64,000 bases of DNA from NCBI RefSeq assembly GCF_003054965.1, contig NZ_MIES01000026.1, forward strand, positions 682,001-746,000. The letters are read 5' to 3'. A program made the position numbers and the translations under genes. Positions 26,050 to 36,445 of the stretch are shown piece by piece. The DNA is from Saccharospirillum sp. MSK14-1. GTDB taxonomy: Bacteria > Pseudomonadota > Gammaproteobacteria > Pseudomonadales > Natronospirillaceae. Each line of letters opens with the position of its first letter. Positions within the stretch are counted from its first letter, which is position 1. The notes beneath the pieces were generated by a model, which did no database searches, was not told the origin of the DNA, and worked only from the letters and a program-made list of their open reading frames with translations.

Positions 26050-26664
26050 TCAGGCGGCGACCGTCAGCCGGTCAATCTGTTCGCCCGCCGCAGCCAGCGC
26101 CTGGTTTTTGAAGTCGTCACCCATGTTGACGCCTTCGGCGCGTACCGTCACCACATCGCTCAAGCCGAGCAAGCCGAATACCGAGGTCAGATGGCTTTCC
26201 TGGTGTTCCATGGCCGACGCCGGGCCTTGGCTGTAAACGCCACCGCGCGATGATGCCAGTATCACTTTCTTGCCAGTGACCAGACCTTCAGGGCCGTTTT
26301 CGGTATAACGGAAGGTGCGGCCGGATTGCGCGATGCGATCGATCCAGGCTTTCAATTGAGACGGCATACCAAAGTTGTAGAACGGCAATCCAATGACGAT
26401 GACGTCGGCACTGAACAGTTCATTCAGCAGGGTTTCGGTCAGTTCAAATTGGGCGCTTTGATCGGTATTACGCTGATCGGCAGGTACCTGGCCGGCAGAG
26501 AGCGACGCCATATCGAGATGCGGAATAGCGTTGGCAACCAGATCGCGATAGGTGACTTGGGCAGCTTCGTGCTGTTGGCGCAAGCGCTCAACCACTTGGC
26601 GGCTCAGTTGGCGGGAAACGGACTGGTCGCCCAGAATGGACGAGTCGAGATGCAGAATATTCAT
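26050..26664 (-). CDS. azoR: FMN-dependent NADH-azoreductase
   Basis: 204 residues. Flavodoxin-like fold with the AzoR signatures LHLDSSILGDQSVSRQLS at the N-terminus, LPFYNFGMPSQLKAWIDRIAQSGRTFRYTENGPEGL in two parts, and ILASSRGGVYS. The enzyme reduces azo compounds and quinones with NADH and FMN as a cytoplasmic dimer. It is divergent from a LysR gene across 131 bases, the classic pattern for LysR control of a detoxifying reductase. Confidence 0.92.
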   Translation of the reverse strand: MNILHLDSSILGDQSVSRQLSRQVVERLRQQHEAAQVTYRDLVANAIPHLDMASLSAGQVPADQRNTDQSAQFELTETLLNELFSADVIVIGLPFYNFGMPSQLKAWIDRIAQSGRTFRYTENGPEGLVTGKKVILASSRGGVYSQGPASAMEHQESHLTSVFGLLGLSDVVTVRAEGVNMGDDFKNQALAAAGEQIDRLTVAA

Positions 26665-26795
26665 GGTGGATAGCTCCGGGTTAGTTGAACGGAGCGCAGC
26701 ATAGCCTTGTTCATTTGTTGCTATTAGTCATTTAATATTGGTTTCATTGTTCTGTTTTTGGAACGATCTTTCAGCACTCGACGGATGCAGAAACC

Positions 26796-27710
26796 ATGCA
26801 GGATCTCACCAGTTTGGCGCTCTTCGCGCATGTCGTGGAACACGGTGGCTTCAGCGCCGCAGCCCGTGCTCTGGGTATGCCCAAATCGACGCTCAGTCGT
26901 CGCATCAGTGAACTGGAACGCCATCAAGGCGTGCAGTTGCTGCGCCGCTCAACCCGACAGTTGGTGCTGACCGATGTCGGGCGGGCGTTTCTGGTGCATT
27001 GCCAGGAATTGCTGGCGGCGGCCGAAGCGGCCGATCAGGTGACTCAGTTTGTGCAGGAAGCGCCGCGCGGCACGATACGGGTGAGCACACCGCAGCAGTT
27101 GTCGCAGTTGGTGTTGGCGCCGCTGGTGCCGGTGTTTATGCAGCGCTATCCCGAGGTGAAACTGGAGTTTCTGGTCACCAATGCGCCGGTGGATTTAATC
27201 GCTGAACAGGTGGATGTCGCGTTGCGGGTGCGCAGCCATATTGAAGATTCGTCATTGGTGGCACGGCCGTTGGCGTCGGGGTCGAATTATCTGTACGCCC
27301 AGCCTGCGTTGGTGGAGCGATTGGGCGAGCCCGTTCATCCGAACGATCTTCACGATTGGCCGACGGTGTCGGTGTCCTACAGCAGCGGTCGCTATCAGTA
27401 TGAAATGATTGGCCCCGATGGCGTTAAGTCGACCTTGCGCCACCAACCTATTCTGATCAGCGATGACATGCGCATGCTGCGCGAAGCGGCGATTCATGGG
27501 TTGGGCGTGGTGATGTTGCCGGAGCAACTGGGCGACCCGCGTGTGCGACAGGGACAGTTGCAACGCATACTGACCGAGTGGACGTTACCGTCGGGTAATC
27601 TGCATTTGCTCTATCCCTCGCGGCGGGGTTTGTTACCGGCCGTGCGTGCCTTTATTGATTTTATTGTTGAGCATTATCAGACGCATCCGATTCATCCGGA
27701 ATGCCAGTGA
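26796..27710 (+). CDS. LysR family transcriptional regulator
   Basis: 304 residues. The N-terminal winged helix (LALFAHVVEHGGFSAAARAL, PKSTLSRRISELE) is followed by a type 2 periplasmic-binding-like effector domain (GTIRVSTPQQLSQLVLAPLV). Of the AaeR/DsdC-like broad class seen near quinone reductases. Divergent from azoR and likely its activator or repressor in response to quinones or electrophiles; the effector is not determinable here. Confidence 0.9.
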   Translation: MQDLTSLALFAHVVEHGGFSAAARALGMPKSTLSRRISELERHQGVQLLRRSTRQLVLTDVGRAFLVHCQELLAAAEAADQVTQFVQEAPRGTIRVSTPQQLSQLVLAPLVPVFMQRYPEVKLEFLVTNAPVDLIAEQVDVALRVRSHIEDSSLVARPLASGSNYLYAQPALVERLGEPVHPNDLHDWPTVSVSYSSGRYQYEMIGPDGVKSTLRHQPILISDDMRMLREAAIHGLGVVMLPEQLGDPRVRQGQLQRILTEWTLPSGNLHLLYPSRRGLLPAVRAFIDFIVEHYQTHPIHPECQ

Positions 27711-28016
27711 CGGCGTCGGAAAGTTGTCAAACGGACGGTCGCGCTGATCAAGGCGATCAAAGAGCGTCAATAGCTGGTCATTCTGGGGGGCTGGCGGGAA
27801 TTTCACTCTGGTTTGGGTATCACTTCTAGTGCATTGATTTCACTAAATTTTTCCTGTTGATAGGCTCATTTCTGTCCGTTTAGACACACAAACTCTTTGG
27901 ACAAGGCACCCTGGGGTTGCGAAGCTGTATGGCCGTATCGCTGAGTGCAGCGGTGACTTCGCCTTAATTGGGTTATTGGGATTATCCATTGCGGGTGATC
28001 GCTGGGGAAAGTCGTT
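27711..28016. other. 306-base gap with no gene seen
   Basis: No open frame with a ribosome site, no tRNA-like cloverleaf and no strong terminator was found on either strand. The last 60 bases before 28017 must hold the ribosome site (GGGGAAAG, 6 bases before the ATG) and probably the promoter of the helical-repeat lipoprotein genes. The array palindrome box is absent. Confidence 0.5.
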
Positions 28017-29654
28017 ATGAAACGCCTACTTTTGCTGGGACTTTCAGTGTGGTTGGTGGCGTGCCAAAGCAATGCACCCATTCGTTCCTCTGTATTGAAA
28101 CCAGCTCAGGATTTTGGCCCGATTGAGGTTATGTCTCAGGCCGAAACGCTGCAGGGCGCCATTCGCCAGCGTGATTATGCGCGGGTTAATGACGGCCTGC
28201 TTTCGTGTTTGAACGAAAGCTTCGATCAGCCGGTTCTGGAAGTTCGCTGTGCCGAATTGTATGCCGCCATCGCCGTCCTCGATCAACCCTTTATCGACGC
28301 CGTCAAACACTGGCTGGAAACCGAGCCGACCAACTATCACGCTCGTCTGCTGATGGGCGAAGTACAAGCGCATGCCGCCTGGGCTGAACAGGGACGGCAC
28401 TACCCGCGCAACACCCCATCTTTTTATCGTCAACGCGCTACGGCCTTGCGTTCCTTGGGCCAATCGCATTTCGAAGTGGCCATGTCGCTGCGTCCGGATT
28501 TGTCCTACGCCTATGCCGGTGCCATTCATCTGCTCAGTGACGAAGATGAAATGGACAGCGTCGAAAGTGTGTATCAGCGTGCCCGTTTCTGGGTGCCGAC
28601 AAGCCTGGTGGTGACCAAAGCTTATCTGGATGCCAATCAGGCGGGCGGGATGAGTGTGTATGGTCGGCTGGATAGCGTGGTGGCCGACTATGGTCATCAG
28701 GCAGACGATGCGATTGCCAATCGGATTGCGGCCTATGCCACGTTTTTGCAGAGCTGGAATACGCCGATGAATGGCGCTCTGTTTCAAAGCCCGAGCCATG
28801 CGCGTGAACAACTGCAATCGCTGGTCGATCTGGGATATGACTGGCCCCGTTTGTACTGGGCACTGGCGGATGTGAATGCTCGTTTGGGTGACTTGTCGGC
28901 GGCGCGCCATGCCATCTTGACCGCCGTCGAAGCGGCGCCTTACGACGAATTTATAGTAGCCACATCCGCCTGTACTTGTTTCGGGTTAAGCCTGGATGAG
29001 GCGGTGGCTTTAAATGAGCGTTATGTGGCGCGTTACCCAACCGCGTTTTATGGCTGGCGTAATCTGGCACGCGATTATTTAAATCAGGGCGATCACGAGG
29101 CCACCTTAGATGCGGCGCAACACGCCCTGACATTGCGCCCTCTGGATGCCGAAATGCAACGCTATCGACGCGGCGCTTTGGCCGTGCTGGAGCAACCGGA
29201 ACCGAGCCCGCCGTCCATTGACTATTATCAGTCACTGGTGCTCGACAGTCTGCAATTGGAGCTGCAAATGGCGCAGGTGCGCAACAACGTCCGGCGCCAG
29301 GCACAACCGCGCTTGAGCACCAGCGAATTGCAGGCGTTCGACCGGGCTTTGATCGATCATCTGAATGGCACCAACCTCACGCCAAAGCTCGATCAGCAGC
29401 TTGCAGAGCTGGGTTGGGATTTGGAAACCTGGCAGGCGGTGAGCACCTTTTTGTTTGACCAGGCCGGAATTGCCGATGACCTGGACGTCGACTATCGCCA
29501 GCGTGTGCGACTGCGTTTTCCGAACGATCAGGACGACCATGCCGTGGCCGATCTTGACGTGCTGTTCCGCCAAACCGTGAATGCGTTGGTGCAGGAATTT
29601 ATTTATCGGCAGAGTCAGGAACTGCCGCTGACCAGTGGTGGGATGACCAGTTGA
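28017..29654 (+). CDS. TPR-like helical-repeat lipoprotein, paralogue 1
   Basis: 545 residues. The signal peptide ends in lipobox LVAC (Cys 16). The mature protein is mostly paired helices with TPR character: HWLETEPTNYHARLLMGEVQ, LGDLSAARHAILTAVEAAPY and YLNQGDHEATLDAAQHALTL. The N-terminal half (YARVNDGLLS, then AAWAEQGRHYPRNTPSFYRQ) recalls DUF4034 proteins, but I hold that loosely. A C-terminal acidic domain with DVDYRQRVRLRFPNDQDDHA follows. It is coupled by TGATG to a same-length paralogue. Likely a periplasmic scaffold; function unknown. Confidence 0.75.
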   Translation: MKRLLLLGLSVWLVACQSNAPIRSSVLKPAQDFGPIEVMSQAETLQGAIRQRDYARVNDGLLSCLNESFDQPVLEVRCAELYAAIAVLDQPFIDAVKHWLETEPTNYHARLLMGEVQAHAAWAEQGRHYPRNTPSFYRQRATALRSLGQSHFEVAMSLRPDLSYAYAGAIHLLSDEDEMDSVESVYQRARFWVPTSLVVTKAYLDANQAGGMSVYGRLDSVVADYGHQADDAIANRIAAYATFLQSWNTPMNGALFQSPSHAREQLQSLVDLGYDWPRLYWALADVNARLGDLSAARHAILTAVEAAPYDEFIVATSACTCFGLSLDEAVALNERYVARYPTAFYGWRNLARDYLNQGDHEATLDAAQHALTLRPLDAEMQRYRRGALAVLEQPEPSPPSIDYYQSLVLDSLQLELQMAQVRNNVRRQAQPRLSTSELQAFDRALIDHLNGTNLTPKLDQQLAELGWDLETWQAVSTFLFDQAGIADDLDVDYRQRVRLRFPNDQDDHAVADLDVLFRQTVNALVQEFIYRQSQELPLTSGGMTS

Positions 29655-31288
29655 TGGGTGTGCAATACCGCGGCGGTTTTTGCCCGATTGATCTTTCGAA
29701 ACTGCTCTGCCTGCTCCTGGCTTTATTACACCTAAAGGTGGGTGTAACCGCCGACCTGAATTCTCCATCGAATTCATCGGCATTCGATGACGCGACTCTG
29801 AATGAGCAGATTCAGCAGCTCACAGCACTCATTGCTGAGCGCAACATACCCGCAATTGAACTGTTATTGGCACCCTGCATTCAGGCGGTCGCCATTGACC
29901 CGCAAACGGAACGACAGTGCATTCGGCTATATACGGACAGCGTTATTCTCGACGACTCGTTTCAAGCCGTTATCCATCATTGGGCGCTGAGCGAGCCGGA
30001 TAATTATCACGCTCTGATGCTGAAATCGCAGTTGCTGTATCTGTCGGTTTGGTCCGAAATGGGCTTAGAAGAGTTTGAAGAGATACCGCCGTACCAATTG
30101 CATCAGGCTGCGCTACTGCGTGAAGAAAACCGGGCCTTGCTGGAGTTTGCCATAACACGCCACCCGGATCTTCCATATGCCTATCGACTGCTTTTAAAAA
30201 ACCTACATTGGACGGGCAGCCTTGAAGAACTTGAAACCGTTCGCCAGCAAGCCGTTCGGCGAGTGCCGGGCAGTTTTTATGTGGCAGCCGCGGTACTCGA
30301 CAGTGCCCGGTTACATTTCGGTGGGTCTTATGATCTCCAGTATGAATTGATGCAGAGTTATTTAAAAAACGTCGATATCTATCCGTACCTATCAAGGCTG
30401 GCCGATTATCGGCGTCTGGTTTACGCACGCGACGTGCGTGACGGCTATGACGATGAAGCAGATCCTGAACGCGCCCTGGTTATTCTCAAGCCTTTGCTGG
30501 AAAAACAGTACCCGTGGCTGGAACTCTACATCGATATGATTGCCTTGTACTGGCAACTCGAGCAACCCGATCAGGCGCGGCGTCTGTTGTTAGAGGCCAT
30601 GGAAATAGCGCCCGATAATGAAACGCTGTTAGCCATGGCCTTCTGTACGTGTTATGGCTTAAAGCCGTCTGAAACCATCACGGCGGCGCAGCGATATACC
30701 GAGCGGTACCCGACGTCATTCGATGGGTGGGCCAAGCTCGGCAACAAATATTATGACTCTGACGATTACCAGTCCGCGCGGCGTGCCTATGATAAGGCTT
30801 TGGATCTCAGGCCTCTGTCGCCTGCGATTTTGGTATACCGAAGTTGGGTCAGGGACGAGTTGGGGTTGTACACGCCGGACTTTCAAAGTACGGATTATTT
30901 TATTGACCTGACGTTATACAGTATTCCCAGTTTCGAGTTTGTTGAAAGTCTGGCGGAACGCGCACGCGACGCGCTGTATCCCGATATTCGAGGTCGACAA
31001 CGCGTTCGATTAGACGCTCATATCGATGAGTTTTTTACGGCCAGTAAGCTGGATGCCGACGTTCGCCCGTACCTTGAAGCGCTCGACTGGGACATTGATA
31101 CCTGGCGTGACGTAGCGTTTTATTTTGCAGATCGAGTTCGTCTCACAAGCCATCTTCAGGACGACTATATCGAGCCGGTTCGTGAACGGTATTCGGACCC
31201 GGAGGAAGATCACGAAGTGAGCCAGATACACCGAATTTATCAGAACGTAAGTCAGGACGTTTTAGAGGAATTTATCGCGAGATACTAG
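29654..31288 (+). CDS. TPR-like helical-repeat exported protein, paralogue 2
   Basis: 544 residues, collinear with the preceding gene along its length: HWALSEPDNYHALMLKSQLL, WLELYIDMIALYWQLEQPDQ, YYDSDDYQSARRAYDKALDL and a matching C-terminal DDYIEPVRERYSDPEEDHE. The hydrophobic start (LLCLLLALLHLKVGVTA) looks like a signal peptide, but there is no lipobox, so it is probably soluble or anchored by its N-terminus. Start overlaps the previous stop. It converges on a response regulator gene with a gap of 6 bases. Confidence 0.75.
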   Translation: MGVQYRGGFCPIDLSKLLCLLLALLHLKVGVTADLNSPSNSSAFDDATLNEQIQQLTALIAERNIPAIELLLAPCIQAVAIDPQTERQCIRLYTDSVILDDSFQAVIHHWALSEPDNYHALMLKSQLLYLSVWSEMGLEEFEEIPPYQLHQAALLREENRALLEFAITRHPDLPYAYRLLLKNLHWTGSLEELETVRQQAVRRVPGSFYVAAAVLDSARLHFGGSYDLQYELMQSYLKNVDIYPYLSRLADYRRLVYARDVRDGYDDEADPERALVILKPLLEKQYPWLELYIDMIALYWQLEQPDQARRLLLEAMEIAPDNETLLAMAFCTCYGLKPSETITAAQRYTERYPTSFDGWAKLGNKYYDSDDYQSARRAYDKALDLRPLSPAILVYRSWVRDELGLYTPDFQSTDYFIDLTLYSIPSFEFVESLAERARDALYPDIRGRQRVRLDAHIDEFFTASKLDADVRPYLEALDWDIDTWRDVAFYFADRVRLTSHLQDDYIEPVRERYSDPEEDHEVSQIHRIYQNVSQDVLEEFIARY

Positions 31289-31294
31289 CGCTGT

Positions 31295-32203
31295 TCAGGC
31301 GTCGGCCAGTGCTAATTTCTTCAATGCCATGCCCGCCGCGGCCGTTCGATTATCCACCCCCAATTTAGCAAACACCTGTTCTAAATGTTTGTTCACCGTG
31401 CGCGGACTCAGCTCCAATATTTGAGCAACTTCGCGATTGGTTTTGCCGTTGGCGACCCAGTACAACACTTCGGCTTCGCGGTCGGTCAGTGGTAATTCGG
31501 CTTTTAAAACATCCGCACCAGACGCACGTTCGCCATCGATTAAGCGCAATAAAACTTCGTCTTCGCTGGGACGGGCAACAAAGCGCAGCGACAGTGGATA
31601 CTCCGGGTGTTCCAGTGCCAGGCTGTGGCCGGGTTCGGGTTGGTGATTGAGCCAGTCACTGAGGCGCGGTGCCAGGTCGCGGCTGAGCCAGTCATCATTG
31701 GCACCGGCGCGGGCAAAAAGCGCGTAAGTTTGGGGCGTCGCCCAGCGAATCTGTCCGTCTTGGCTGGCGGTTAACAGGTTTTGCCCGGTGCGGTCGAGGG
31801 CGGTTTGCGCACTGGTGGTGAGGCGGGCATTGTTCAGGTGAACGCGCATTCGCGCCAGCAGTTCGTTGGGGTTGATGGGTTTGGTCAGGTAATCAACGCC
31901 GCCGCTTTCCAAACCGCGGACGATGTCGTCGGTGTCGGTCAGACCGGTCATAAAAATCACCGGTATGGAGGCCAGCGCCGGGTCGGCTTTGAGGGTTTCG
32001 CAGGCGGTGAAACCATCCATATTGGGCATGACCGCATCCATTAAAATGATGTCGGGTCGAATGCGTTTGGCGATGGTCAGCGCCTGTTTGCCTTCCAGTG
32101 CCAATAACACGTCTAGTCCGGCGTTTTCCAGGGCGTCATGAATCAGCCCGAGCGCATCGGGTGAGTCGTCTACCACCAACACAATGTCGTTGCGATCGGT
32201 CAT
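31295..32203 (-). CDS. Response regulator with LuxR-type DNA-binding domain
   Basis: 302 residues. N-terminal receiver (1-120) with VVDDSPD, phospho-acceptor Asp 56 in IILMDAVMPN and Lys 108 in YLTKPINP. A middle linker of about 110 residues (NLLTASQDGQIRWATPQTYA) looks like a degenerate PAS-like segment. The C-terminal helix-turn-helix is LTDREAEVLYWVANG and SPRTVNKHLEQVFAKLGVDN. It overlaps the upstream kinase gene by 4 bases, so they form a pair. Confidence 0.9.
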   Translation of the reverse strand: MTDRNDIVLVVDDSPDALGLIHDALENAGLDVLLALEGKQALTIAKRIRPDIILMDAVMPNMDGFTACETLKADPALASIPVIFMTGLTDTDDIVRGLESGGVDYLTKPINPNELLARMRVHLNNARLTTSAQTALDRTGQNLLTASQDGQIRWATPQTYALFARAGANDDWLSRDLAPRLSDWLNHQPEPGHSLALEHPEYPLSLRFVARPSEDEVLLRLIDGERASGADVLKAELPLTDREAEVLYWVANGKTNREVAQILELSPRTVNKHLEQVFAKLGVDNRTAAAGMALKKLALADA

Positions 32204-35200
32204 TTCGGCTCGAACTCCAAGTGTTGCGCCAGTTTATCGAATTGCAGCCGCCCGGCCAGTGTTTCGAAATGGTGTTGCGCCTGAGCCGGAATCAGCGTGG
32301 CTTCGGCCAGCCGTTCCAGGGTGGTGATGACGCCACGCCGATGGCCGATTTCGGCGTAGGCTTTTAACTCTCGCAGCAGCGGATGATCGGGGAGCGGAAT
32401 CGGTTTGTTCAGTGTTGGACTGGGCGCGGGTTGGTGGTGCTGGACGGGGTCGTCATCTTGTTGATACGTCCAATCGAGTTTCAGATGCACAGCGATTTTG
32501 TCGAGCAGACGCTGGTTGCTGACGGGTTTGACGAGGTAGTCGTCGTAGGCGTTTTGGTAACTCGGGTCGCGTTGGTGTTCCTGGGCGTCCGCTGACAGCA
32601 TCACAATGGGCGCTTCGATGTCGCGGCTGCGCAGCGCTCGTGCCAGTTCCAGTCCGTCCATGCCGGGCATGGAAACATCGAGCAAGAACAGATCGGGGCT
32701 GACTTTGTCGAGCATGGTCAGGCAGCTTTCGGCGTCGTGGGCTTCTAAGGTGGTGAAGCCCAGCGGAATCAACAAGTCGGCTAACAGACCGCGTAGCACC
32801 GGGTCATCATCGACGACGCACAGGGTGCGTTGTAGACCTTCGTAACCGACAATGCGGCGTGGTTGATCGGTGGCATCGGCCTCGCTGGTCACCCAGGGCA
32901 GCATCAGGCTGACGTTGAAACGACTGCCCACGCCCAGTTCACTGTCGACATTCAGGTTGCCGCCCATAATTTCGGTGAGCAGTTTTACAATGGTCAACCC
33001 TAAACCGGTGCCGGGCAGGTTGGGTGTATCGGCATTCCGTACTCGTTCGAACGGATCGAAAATGCGTTCTAAAGCGGTATCGGGAATGCCGGCGCCGGTG
33101 TCGGTAATGGCGAAATCGGCGACCTGATTTTTGTAGTGAATATCGACGGTGACCGAACCGCTTTGCGTATATTTCACCGCGTTGGATAACAGGTTGATCA
33201 GGATTTGTCGCAAGCGCTTTTCATCGGTAATAACGGTTTTCGGCAGCGGGTCGTGACGGATGCAGGAAAACTCAATGCCTTTGGCGTCAGCCTGCATGGC
33301 GAACATGGTTTCCAGCTGATCGATCAACTCTGGTAATTGCACCCGGTTGCGATAAAGATCGAGGCGTCCGGCTTCGATTTTCGAGACATCCAGCAAGCCC
33401 TCAATTAAATCGGTCAGGTATTGGCCACTGCGGCGTATCGTCGCCAGGCCATGTTGGTGGTTTGCCGGTGTGTCGTTGCGGTCGGCCAACAACTGGGCAT
33501 AACCAAGGATCGATTGCAGCGGTGTGCGCAGCTCGTGACTGAGACCGGTCAGGTATCGGCTTTTGGCTGCGTTGGCACGTTCGGCCAGTTCCTTGGCGCG
33601 TTGCAACTCCAGGTCAGTACGTTGGTGGGCTTCAATTTCGCGGGTCAGTTTTTGCGTTTGTCGATTGGATTCTTTTTGCGCCACCACCCGACTTTCGTGC
33701 GCTAATAAGAACAGCCAGGCGATCACGCCGGAGACGATCAATAACGTGAAAAACAACGTGCCCATGGTCTGATCAAGCAGTGCAATTTCGCCGGGCGTCG
33801 TTGGTGACATACGGCGATTGATCAGCGCCAAAAGTGCGGCGGTTAATAAATTGATGATCAGCAGAATGGCCACAAATCGACCCAGTCGCGAGTTCACCCA
33901 ACGCACCGCTTTGACGGGTAATAACACGCGCAGCGAGTCGATCAATTGTTGTGACAAACGCGCCTGGGGTTTGCAGCTGTCGAGGCAGCGCACGTCCAGT
34001 GAGCAGCATAGCGAACAGATCGGTTGCTGGTAGGCTGAGCAGTAACTCATGTCTTCAACTTCAAAATCGTTTTCGCAAATACCGCAGGTTAACGTTTGAT
34101 GAGCGGCGGCGGTTTTGGGTTGCGCCAGCGGAATCAGTTCGGGTGATTGTCGCGCCAGGTAGTAACGGCCTTTGGTCAGCCAGGCGATGGCGGGCACGCA
34201 CACAAAGCAGGTGGCCAGGCTGATAAAGTGCGCCAGGGTGGCGGCGACTTCACCAAACAAGCCCAGGTACGCCACCATCCCCAGCGCGGTGGCAATCAGC
34301 ATGGAACCAGTGCCGACCGGGTTGATGTCGTACAGATGAGCGCGCTTAAACTCGACGTGGACCGGGCTTAATCCGAGCGGTTTATTGATCAGCAGATCCG
34401 CCGACAGAGAACACAACCAGCTGACGGCGACGATGGCAAAGACGCCAAGAATGGCTTCCAGTGACTGGTAGATGCCCAGCTCCATCAGAATCAGCGCGAT
34501 GGTGACATTGAACACCAGCCAGACGACACGGCCAGGATGGCTGTGGGTTAAGCGGGAGAAAAAATTCGACCAGGCGATGGAACCGGCGTAAGCGTTGGTG
34601 ACGTTAATTTTCATCTGGCAGAGGATGACCATCAGCGCGGCCAATATCAGTGCCATGGCATCGGACTGAGTCAGGTAGAAAAACACCGTCTGATACATAT
34701 GCGTTGGGTCAGACGCGGTTTCGGCCGGTATGCCCTGGCGAATGGCGAGAAACGCGAGAAAGGAACCGAGCAGCATCTTAATCACACCGAACACCACCCA
34801 ACCGGGGCCTGCGAGGATCAACCAAAACCACCAGCGTTTGCGATTGGCTGAGGTTTTTTCCGGTAGAAAGCGCAGGTAGTCGACCTGTTCGCCAATCTGC
34901 GCCACCAGTGCAAAAAAGACTGAGGCGGCGGCGCCGAAGAGCAGAATATTGAAGTCGCCGGCGGCGGGCAGCTCGGCCGGGGCAAAGTGCGTCCAGTCGG
35001 GAATGGAATTGAAATCGTGCACAATGACGACCGCCAGCGCAGCGCATTGCAACGCTAACCAAATCCATTGCGAGCCAGCCTGGAATTTACTGATGGCGCG
35101 AATGCCGTGAGTGACGATGGGAATGACAGCGACCGCGCAGAGGAAGTAACCAATCGCTAACGGAATGCCCAGCAAGGCTTTTAGGGCGGAGGCCAAAATT

Positions 35201-35604
35201 GCCGCTTCGATGGCGAAAAAAATAAAGGTGAAGGAAGCGTAGATCAGCGACGTGATGGTGGAGCCGAGGTAGCCAAAACCGGCGCCGCGTGTCAGTAAAT
35301 CGATGTCCAGGCCGTGCTTGGCCGAATAATAGGTAATCGGAAAACCGGTGATAAAAAACAGCGCACAGACCACCAGCATGGCCGCGACGGTATTAATAAA
35401 GCCATAACTCAGTGTGACCGCTGCAGCGATGCCTTCGAGCGCTAAAAAGGCGGTGGCACCGAGTGCGGTATGACCGACACGGTCGATGCTCATACGCCGG
35501 CCTTTGTGAGCGGTAAACCGCAGCGCATAGTCTTCCAGCGTCTGGTTGGCGACCCACTTGTTGTAGTGACGGCGTACCTTGAAGATTTTCTGGGAGGCGG
35601 TCAT
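32200..35604 (-). CDS. NCS1-type transporter fused to hybrid sensor histidine kinase
   Basis: 1134 residues. Residues 1-480 form about twelve membrane helices resembling NCS1 (cytosine/purine/allantoin) permeases. Residues 507-544 hold eight cysteines (C507-x2-C510, C522, C530-x2-C533, C534, C540, C544), a possible zinc site. Two more membrane helices lie near 576-635, then a coiled coil, HisKA with SHELRTPLQ (His 690), HATPase ([23 protein letters not shown]) and a receiver (Asp 976, Lys 1026). About 100 further residues end in helices. Transporter-fused kinases such as CbrA (SSS type) sense substrates; here a nucleobase or related compound is a guess. Confidence 0.88.
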   Translation of the reverse strand: MTASQKIFKVRRHYNKWVANQTLEDYALRFTAHKGRRMSIDRVGHTALGATAFLALEGIAAAVTLSYGFINTVAAMLVVCALFFITGFPITYYSAKHGLDIDLLTRGAGFGYLGSTITSLIYASFTFIFFAIEAAILASALKALLGIPLAIGYFLCAVAVIPIVTHGIRAISKFQAGSQWIWLALQCAALAVVIVHDFNSIPDWTHFAPAELPAAGDFNILLFGAAASVFFALVAQIGEQVDYLRFLPEKTSANRKRWWFWLILAGPGWVVFGVIKMLLGSFLAFLAIRQGIPAETASDPTHMYQTVFFYLTQSDAMALILAALMVILCQMKINVTNAYAGSIAWSNFFSRLTHSHPGRVVWLVFNVTIALILMELGIYQSLEAILGVFAIVAVSWLCSLSADLLINKPLGLSPVHVEFKRAHLYDINPVGTGSMLIATALGMVAYLGLFGEVAATLAHFISLATCFVCVPAIAWLTKGRYYLARQSPELIPLAQPKTAAAHQTLTCGICENDFEVEDMSYCSAYQQPICSLCCSLDVRCLDSCKPQARLSQQLIDSLRVLLPVKAVRWVNSRLGRFVAILLIINLLTAALLALINRRMSPTTPGEIALLDQTMGTLFFTLLIVSGVIAWLFLLAHESRVVAQKESNRQTQKLTREIEAHQRTDLELQRAKELAERANAAKSRYLTGLSHELRTPLQSILGYAQLLADRNDTPANHQHGLATIRRSGQYLTDLIEGLLDVSKIEAGRLDLYRNRVQLPELIDQLETMFAMQADAKGIEFSCIRHDPLPKTVITDEKRLRQILINLLSNAVKYTQSGSVTVDIHYKNQVADFAITDTGAGIPDTALERIFDPFERVRNADTPNLPGTGLGLTIVKLLTEIMGGNLNVDSELGVGSRFNVSLMLPWVTSEADATDQPRRIVGYEGLQRTLCVVDDDPVLRGLLADLLIPLGFTTLEAHDAESCLTMLDKVSPDLFLLDVSMPGMDGLELARALRSRDIEAPIVMLSADAQEHQRDPSYQNAYDDYLVKPVSNQRLLDKIAVHLKLDWTYQQDDDPVQHHQPAPSPTLNKPIPLPDHPLLRELKAYAEIGHRRGVITTLERLAEATLIPAQAQHHFETLAGRLQFDKLAQHLEFEPK

Positions 35605-35781
35605 GCCATTGGCTCGTTAGCGTTGTTAGGGTGCGCGCACCGCCCTGTTTTGGTGCGTTGTGGGTGGGCTGGCGCTGAGGTGCCGCCGGGCAGTGTGCCC
35701 GCATTACCTGCTCACTGCCTCTACAGCAGTCTTTGTGCCAGTGCTAAACTCGCCAGCCGTTTCCGCCGGGCCGACCGTTTT

Positions 35782-36381
35782 ATGCGCATTCTGATGCTCG
35801 ATAACCACGATTCCTTCACCTACAACCTGGTGCACTACCTTCAGGAGCTGGGTGCGCAGGTCGTGGTTTGGCAGAGCGATGCCACCACCTTGGCCGACAT
35901 TGACGCCCTGGCACCCGATGGTCTGATGATTTCGCCCGGGCCGGGTACGCCCGATGACGCCGGTATTTCGATGGCAGCGATTGAACACTGTGCCGGTCGC
36001 TTACCCATTCTGGGGGTGTGTCTGGGGCACCAGTGCATCGCTCAGCTGTTTGGCGGCCAGGTGATTCATGCACCGAGTGTCATGCATGGCAAGACGTCAG
36101 CCGTGACGCACTACAACGTTGGGGTGTTTGCCGGTTTGCCGACGCCGCTGAAGGTGACGCGGTATCACTCCTTGGTGGTCGATGCCGATCGTCTGCCGTC
36201 TGAACTGGAAGCCACCGCCTGGGTGCATGAAGGCGATGCGGCCGTGCTGATGGGCTTACGCCACCGACACTGGCCGATTGAAGGTGTTCAGTTTCATCCC
36301 GAGTCGATTCTGACTCAGGCCGGGCATGACCTGTTGGCGAATTTTCTGCGCCAGATTGAAGCCTGGGGCGGCTTGGAGTGA
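35782..36381 (+). CDS. trpG: Anthranilate synthase component II (glutamine amidotransferase)
   Basis: 199 residues from the ATG at 35782; the open frame reaches back to 35470 only by antisense coding of the kinase gene. Class I amidotransferase motifs: [12 protein letters not shown], nucleophile Cys 80 in [12 protein letters not shown], and FHPES. It supplies ammonia from glutamine to TrpE, and possibly PabB. It stands in the order trpG-trpD-trpC with no trpE in the window, the arrangement known from Pseudomonas. Confidence 0.93.
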   Translation: MRILMLDNHDSFTYNLVHYLQELGAQVVVWQSDATTLADIDALAPDGLMISPGPGTPDDAGISMAAIEHCAGRLPILGVCLGHQCIAQLFGGQVIHAPSVMHGKTSAVTHYNVGVFAGLPTPLKVTRYHSLVVDADRLPSELEATAWVHEGDAAVLMGLRHRHWPIEGVQFHPESILTQAGHDLLANFLRQIEAWGGLE

Positions 36382-36445
36382 ACCTCGCCGATGCGATCTG
36401 ATATAGTCGGTCGTCACTGATTCAAGCCTGCCAGGAGCCGCCGTT

